9,193 bases of DNA from positions 1 through 9,193 of the forward strand of contig JBBRGA010000137.1 of the NCBI GenBank assembly GCA_038241115.1. Reading direction: 5' to 3'. Position numbers and translations under genes: made by a program. The notes below the pieces were generated by a model. The model was not told where the DNA came from. It saw nothing but the letters and a program-made list of their open reading frames with translations, and did no database searches. Position 1 is the first letter of the stretch; each line of letters opens with the position of its first letter. The stretch comes from JANYJJ01 sp038241115 (GTDB lineage Bacteria; Pseudomonadota; Gammaproteobacteria; Burkholderiales; Burkholderiaceae_C). Positions 6,207-9,193 of this stretch are shown here, piece after piece.

Positions 6207-6527
6207 ATGACGAGCATGGAATCACTCCAGTACGAATTTCCTGGCGAGCGCAGCGTTCAAACTTTCGCGCCGGTCTTGGTGGGTGTCGTCGCGTCGGGCA
6301 ATCTGGAGGTGCTGGTCGAGCGCGCGGCGTCCGATCGATGCGAGGTGAGCGTTCAGACCTCGGCGCGCGGCTTTGGCAGCATTTGGGCCGCCGTGCTGCA
6401 AGACTTCCAACTGCGCCACGGCTACAAGGGCTTGAGTGTGGCGATCAACGACATGGGCGCCACGCCAGCGGTAGTCAGCCTGCGGCTGGACCAGGCCGTG
6501 GCTGGGCTAAAAAAAGTCGCGCCATGA
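6207..6527 (+). CDS. mdcC: Malonate decarboxylase delta subunit (acyl carrier protein)
   Basis: MdcC is the small acyl carrier of the complex. It holds the malonyl/acetyl group through a 2'-(5''-phosphoribosyl)-3'-dephospho-CoA arm. The 106-residue product shows MESLQYEFPG near the N-terminus and the prosthetic-group site VGVVASGNLEVLVE, where Ser30 is the expected attachment residue by family analogy. It ends with INDMGATPAVVSLRLDQA, a typical delta-subunit C-terminal block. The ATG at 6207 is supported by GGTGA at 6195-6199, seven bases upstream; a second ATG at 6216 would also fit family N-termini. The TGA overlaps the ATG of mdcD (ATGA at 6524-6527). A run of seven A's (6509-6515) just before the stop forms A-AAA-AAA in the reading frame, a potential -1 slippage site. 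Confidence 0.94.
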   Translation: MTSMESLQYEFPGERSVQTFAPVLVGVVASGNLEVLVERAASDRCEVSVQTSARGFGSIWAAVLQDFQLRHGYKGLSVAINDMGATPAVVSLRLDQAVAGLKKVAP

Positions 6528-7417
6528 GTCCGATCGCCAACCGCCAAGCCAACGCCAGCTTCGCCGAATGCTCAGCGCGCCAGCGCGTCGCGTTGATCCT
6601 TGACGATCACACTTTTTGCGAATGGCTACCGCCGTCAGCGCGGGTGACGAGCCCGCACTTGGCGCAGCTGGGCGTGCCAGCCGCTTTCGACGACGGCGTG
6701 GTCATCGGGCGCGGAAAGCTGGACCGGCACGAGGTGTTCATTGCCGCGCAGGAAGGTGAGTTCATGGGCGGTGGCGTGGGCGAGGTTCATGGTGCCAAGC
6801 TGGTCGGACTGCTGCGGCGCGCGCTGCGTGACAAGCCGGCTGCCGTGCTGCTGCTAGCCGAATCAGGCGGTGTGCGTCTGCATGAGGCCAACGCCGGGCT
6901 GATCGCCGTCAGCGAGGTGATGCGCGCGCTGCTCGATGTGCGTGCCGCGGGCATCCCCGTCATTGTTTTGATAGGCGGTGCCAACGGCTGTTTTGGCGGC
7001 ATGGGCATCGTCGCCCGTTGTGCCGACCACGTGGTCATGAGCGACAGCGCCCGGCTGGCGATGTCGGGGCCCGAAGTCATAGAGGCATCGCATGGCGTGG
7101 AGGAATTTGATTCGCGCGACCGCGCCATGGTGTGGCGCACAACAGGCGGCAAACATCGCTACTTAAGCGGCGATTGCGATGTGCTGGTGGACGACGACGT
7201 GCAGGCCTTCCGCGCGGCAGCCATAGACGGCTTGGCTTGCGCCAACGCCGTGACGCTGCAAAGCTTGGAGTCGGAACACCAGTTGCTGGCCACGCGGCTG
7301 CGCGAAGCGCCCGAAGGTGCCGATGCCGTGGCGTTGTGGCGGCAGTTGGGCATCAGCGATGCGGCACGCGTGCCCGATTTGGATGCAGCGGCCGTGCGCG
7401 CGCTGGTCAGCGCCTGA
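6524..7417 (+). CDS. mdcD: Malonate decarboxylase beta subunit (carboxyltransferase-like)
   Basis: MdcD and MdcE together decarboxylate malonyl-S-ACP to acetyl-S-ACP and CO2; both have the crotonase-like carboxyltransferase fold related to acetyl-CoA carboxylase. The 297-residue product carries GEFMGGGVGEVHGAK (78-92), ESGGVRLHEAN (113-123) and the glycine-rich oxyanion-type segment GGANGCFGGMG (151-161). These are followed by DSARLAMSGPEVIEASHG, which fits the beta subunit. No Shine-Dalgarno sequence precedes the start: the upstream bases are an A run and GTCGCGCC. Translation therefore most likely depends on coupling through the ATGA overlap with mdcC. The frame is open far upstream of the ATG, so a -1 shift in the A run would produce an MdcC-MdcD fusion. 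Confidence 0.95.
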   Translation: MSPIANRQANASFAECSARQRVALILDDHTFCEWLPPSARVTSPHLAQLGVPAAFDDGVVIGRGKLDRHEVFIAAQEGEFMGGGVGEVHGAKLVGLLRRALRDKPAAVLLLAESGGVRLHEANAGLIAVSEVMRALLDVRAAGIPVIVLIGGANGCFGGMGIVARCADHVVMSDSARLAMSGPEVIEASHGVEEFDSRDRAMVWRTTGGKHRYLSGDCDVLVDDDVQAFRAAAIDGLACANAVTLQSLESEHQLLATRLREAPEGADAVALWRQLGISDAARVPDLDAAAVRALVSA

Positions 7418-7427
7418 GGAGCAGGGC

Positions 7428-8126
7428 ATGCAATGGAATCTTTTGCTGCAGCAGCTCTTCGGTACCGAGCACCAGGTCTGTGCAGATGGGGATTTTTTAA
7501 GCGGCACGGCGCAACTCGATGGTGCCGCCATAACAGTGATTGGCAGCACAAATCACGCGCCTGTGGGTGTGGCCATGGCGCTGCAACAGGCGCGTGCCGT
7601 GCTCGACACGCTGACCCATCACCCGGGCCGCGCGATATTGCTGCTGGTGGACACGCAAGGTCAGCAACTGCGCCGCCGCGACGAACTGCTGGGCATCAAC
7701 CGCGCCATGGCCCACCTCGGTTGCTGCATCGACTTGGCGCGCCGCCACGGTCACCGTGTGGTCGGCCTGGTGTATGACCAAGCGCTGTCGGGTGGCTTCA
7801 TCACTTCAGGCCTGATCGCCGACGCTTGCTACGCGCTGCCCGAGGCCGAGATCCGCGTCATGCGCATCCCTGCCATGGCGCGCGTGACCAAAATCTCCGA
7901 GGCGCGCTTGGCCGAACTTTCACTCGACAACCCGGTGTTCGCTCCGGGCGTGCAGAACTACGTGGCCATGGGCGGCGTGCAGGCGGTGTGGACAGGCGAT
8001 CTGCAAGACTGCCTTCGCCAGGCCTTGCGCGACGCGCCACGCATCGATGAGCGTGCCCACGACGGCGCAGCGCGCGGCGGACGGCGCCTGGCGCGCGCCG
8101 TGGCCGAGCGCGTTTTGACGGCCTGA
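7428..8126 (+). CDS. mdcE: Malonate decarboxylase gamma subunit (co-decarboxylase)
   Basis: MdcE is the second carboxyltransferase-fold subunit and pairs with MdcD to form the decarboxylase active site. The 232-residue product shows VDTQGQQLRRRDELLGIN (74-91), the YDQALSGGFITSG segment (116-128) whose glycines form the expected oxyanion region, and the ALPEAEIRVMRIPAMARVT block. The start at 7428 is preceded by a good ribosome binding site, GAGGAG at 7416-7421, which overlaps the mdcD TGA; the spacing is six bases. The mdcD-mdcE gap is only 10 bp. I see no missing motif. An in-frame ATG further upstream at 7317 lies deep inside mdcD and has no family support. Confidence 0.95.
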   Translation: MQWNLLLQQLFGTEHQVCADGDFLSGTAQLDGAAITVIGSTNHAPVGVAMALQQARAVLDTLTHHPGRAILLLVDTQGQQLRRRDELLGINRAMAHLGCCIDLARRHGHRVVGLVYDQALSGGFITSGLIADACYALPEAEIRVMRIPAMARVTKISEARLAELSLDNPVFAPGVQNYVAMGGVQAVWTGDLQDCLRQALRDAPRIDERAHDGAARGGRRLARAVAERVLTA

Positions 8127-8148
8127 CAAGCACGTCAGCGCGATCGAC

Positions 8149-8853
8149 ATGCTTGCGCTTCGTCGTCACCAACTTGTGCGGCTGACCGAAACGGGCTGGG
8201 CTGCGGTGCAGTCGCTGCCATGGGATGAGCCTGCGCGTGCTTGTCTGGCGCAGTGGGCCACGCACCGCTTGCCGCTGGTCGTCACTCAGCAGCGCGCCGG
8301 ACTGCCGCCTTCGCATGTGGCGCTGGGCCTGCCCGCACCGCTGCAATGGAGGCGTCGCCGCATCGCCTTGCACGTGCCACTGAGCAGCGTGCTGTATTTC
8401 GATGACTTCCCCACCGCCGCCGCAGTGGCCGCTTTGTTATCCATCAGCGTACTCACCAGCGTACCCACCCGCGTACCCACCAGCATTCGCGACGGCTGGC
8501 TGTCGCTGGCCGCTGCGCTCACTGAGCTTGGCGCCGCGCCCAGGGTGTACGGCAGCTTTGGCTGGCAGCAGCTCACCGGCTTGCCCTACCTTCATGCCGA
8601 TTCCGACCTGGATCTGCACTTGTCCGTAAGCGACGCTCGTGCGGCAGATGTTGTCGCAGATGCGTTGTCGCGCGCCCCATTTGCCAAGCCCAGGCTGGAC
8701 GGCGAACTTGTGTTTTTTGACGGCAGCGCTGTTGCTTGGCGCGAGTGGTGTCAATGGCGCGCAGGGCGCGTTGAAAAAATCCTCGTCAAGCGCCTCACAG
8801 GCGTGGCGATGGAGGCTGGCACGGCTTGGCTGGGCGAGAGGCAAACGTGCTGA
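8149..8853 (+). CDS. mdcG: Malonate decarboxylase holo-ACP synthase (phosphoribosyl-dephospho-CoA transferase)
   Basis: MdcG attaches the 2'-(5''-triphosphoribosyl)-3'-dephospho-CoA precursor to MdcC, releasing pyrophosphate. The 234-residue product has an N-terminal domain with LPLVVTQQRAGLP and a C-terminal nucleotidyltransferase-like domain. The latter contains YGSFGWQQLTGLPYLHADSD from residue 134 and the metal-binding pair Asp153/Asp155 in DSDLDLHL. Between the domains (about residues 100-111) lies a short in-frame repeat of Ser/Arg-Val-Pro-Thr, encoded by three 12-bp tandem units. The gene follows mdcE after 22 bp, and the ATG at 8149 has no clear ribosome binding site. Its stop overlaps mdcB by 7 bp. 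It is similar in role to CitX of citrate lyase, but the sequence blocks and the neighbours point to MdcG. Confidence 0.92.
   Translation: MLALRRHQLVRLTETGWAAVQSLPWDEPARACLAQWATHRLPLVVTQQRAGLPPSHVALGLPAPLQWRRRRIALHVPLSSVLYFDDFPTAAAVAALLSISVLTSVPTRVPTSIRDGWLSLAAALTELGAAPRVYGSFGWQQLTGLPYLHADSDLDLHLSVSDARAADVVADALSRAPFAKPRLDGELVFFDGSAVAWREWCQWRAGRVEKILVKRLTGVAMEAGTAWLGERQTC
8446..8481 (+). repeat. Three tandem 12-bp units inside mdcG
   Basis: Units are AGCGTACTCACC (8446-8457), AGCGTACCCACC (8458-8469) and CGCGTACCCACC (8470-8481), each differing from the next by one base; the next bases (AGCATTCGC) start like a degenerate fourth unit. The period is a multiple of three, so copy-number change would keep the frame. 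The units encode SVLT, SVPT and RVPT, in the linker before the catalytic domain. Confidence 0.9.
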
Positions 8854-9193
8854 ACGCCGTTTTCCAAGCGAGCAAAGCGCCGTCGAGTGCGCGGCCCAGG
8901 GCTCAGCGCACAGGCCGCGCTGCGATTGCCGCGCTTTACGATGAACTGGCGCTGGCTCCCAAACCGGGGTTGGTCTCGTTCGAAGACGCGGGCAGCCACA
9001 CCGACATGGACGCCACCACCTACATTCGCAGCCTGTTCTCGCTGCGCCACTACTTTGTGCGTGCCGCCATGCTCGGCGCGGCCAGCGCACCATTTGCTGA
9101 ACTCGAAGCGGCCGGTGTGCAAGCTGAAGCCCGCATGCTGTTGGCGACAGGCGGTGTCAACACCCACCGGGGTGCAATTTTTTCGATCGGGCT
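8847..9193 (+). CDS. mdcB: Triphosphoribosyl-dephospho-CoA synthase, N-terminal part (cut by the window end)
   Basis: MdcB (CitG family) joins dephospho-CoA and ATP to form 2'-(5''-triphosphoribosyl)-3'-dephospho-CoA, releasing adenine; MdcG then loads it onto MdcC. The visible 115 residues carry the N-terminal family motifs: LAPKPGLVSFEDAGSHTDMD (36-55), a RSLFSLRHYF helix, and TGGVNTHRGAIFS (101-113), all well conserved in the CitG/MdcB family. The start is GTG at 8847, supported by GAGAGG at 8836-8841 with five bases of spacing; it overlaps the mdcG stop by 7 bp, so translation is coupled. The rest, expected to be roughly 170-200 residues by family length, lies beyond the window. By analogy with other mdc clusters, mdcH is expected next. 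Confidence 0.93.
   Translation, partial: MLNAVFQASKAPSSARPRAQRTGRAAIAALYDELALAPKPGLVSFEDAGSHTDMDATTYIRSLFSLRHYFVRAAMLGAASAPFAELEAAGVQAEARMLLATGGVNTHRGAIFSIG

Noticed and set aside
5114..6217. A 367-residue minus-strand frame opposite mdcA
   Set aside because: It is a shadow of a GC-rich gene: it has no recognisable motifs, and the sense strand encodes a conserved full-length MdcA.
6338..6523. Extension of mdcD upstream into mdcC in its own frame
   Set aside because: The upstream translation has no family similarity, and mdcC is clearly coded in the other frame. The ATG at 6524 gives the expected MdcD N-terminus.

Overview
The window looks like a chromosomal piece of a betaproteobacterium of the order Burkholderiales, probably Comamonadaceae or a close relative. 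This rests on recalled protein style (a Bug/TctC solute-binding protein, a DUF3418-type HrpA C-terminus, a LysR regulator beside malonate decarboxylase genes) and on the fairly GC-rich coding sequence. No taxon-specific marker was tested. All supported genes are on the + strand.

Left part (1-2226), housekeeping: the first ~150 bases do not belong to what follows. They hold a short minus-strand piece resembling the winged-helix DNA-binding domain of an OmpR/PhoB response regulator, so the window starts in a rearranged or chimeric contig end. From ~152 the sequence is the C-terminal third of the RNA helicase HrpA. It is followed by a small DUF697-like hydrophobic protein, tRNA-Pro(TGG) with its own -10 box and a strong intrinsic terminator, and tRNA-Arg(TCT).

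Right part (2391-9193), malonate utilisation: a LysR regulator, a 158-bp regulatory gap with inverted repeats, a TctC/Bug periplasmic binding protein, then a tightly packed malonate decarboxylase cluster in the order mdcA-mdcC-mdcD-mdcE-mdcG-mdcB. The last gene is cut by the window end.

How the genes work together: the TctC-like protein probably captures malonate (or a related dicarboxylate) in the periplasm. MdcA transfers the acyl-carrier protein MdcC from acetyl to malonyl thioester. MdcD and MdcE decarboxylate malonyl-ACP to acetyl-ACP and CO2. MdcB makes, and MdcG attaches, the phosphoribosyl-dephospho-CoA prosthetic group of MdcC. mdcH, the malonyl transferase that first loads the carrier, is not in the window and is expected just downstream. 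No dedicated malonate permease (MdcLM, MdcF or MatC type) is present between regulator and enzyme genes; the TctC protein occupies that place.

I see no convincing novel system. The most distinctive points are the TctC protein in the transporter position, an A7 slippery run placing mdcC and mdcD in a -1 relationship, a 12-bp in-frame tandem repeat in mdcG, nested inverted repeats upstream of the operon, and the foreign sequence at the left edge.
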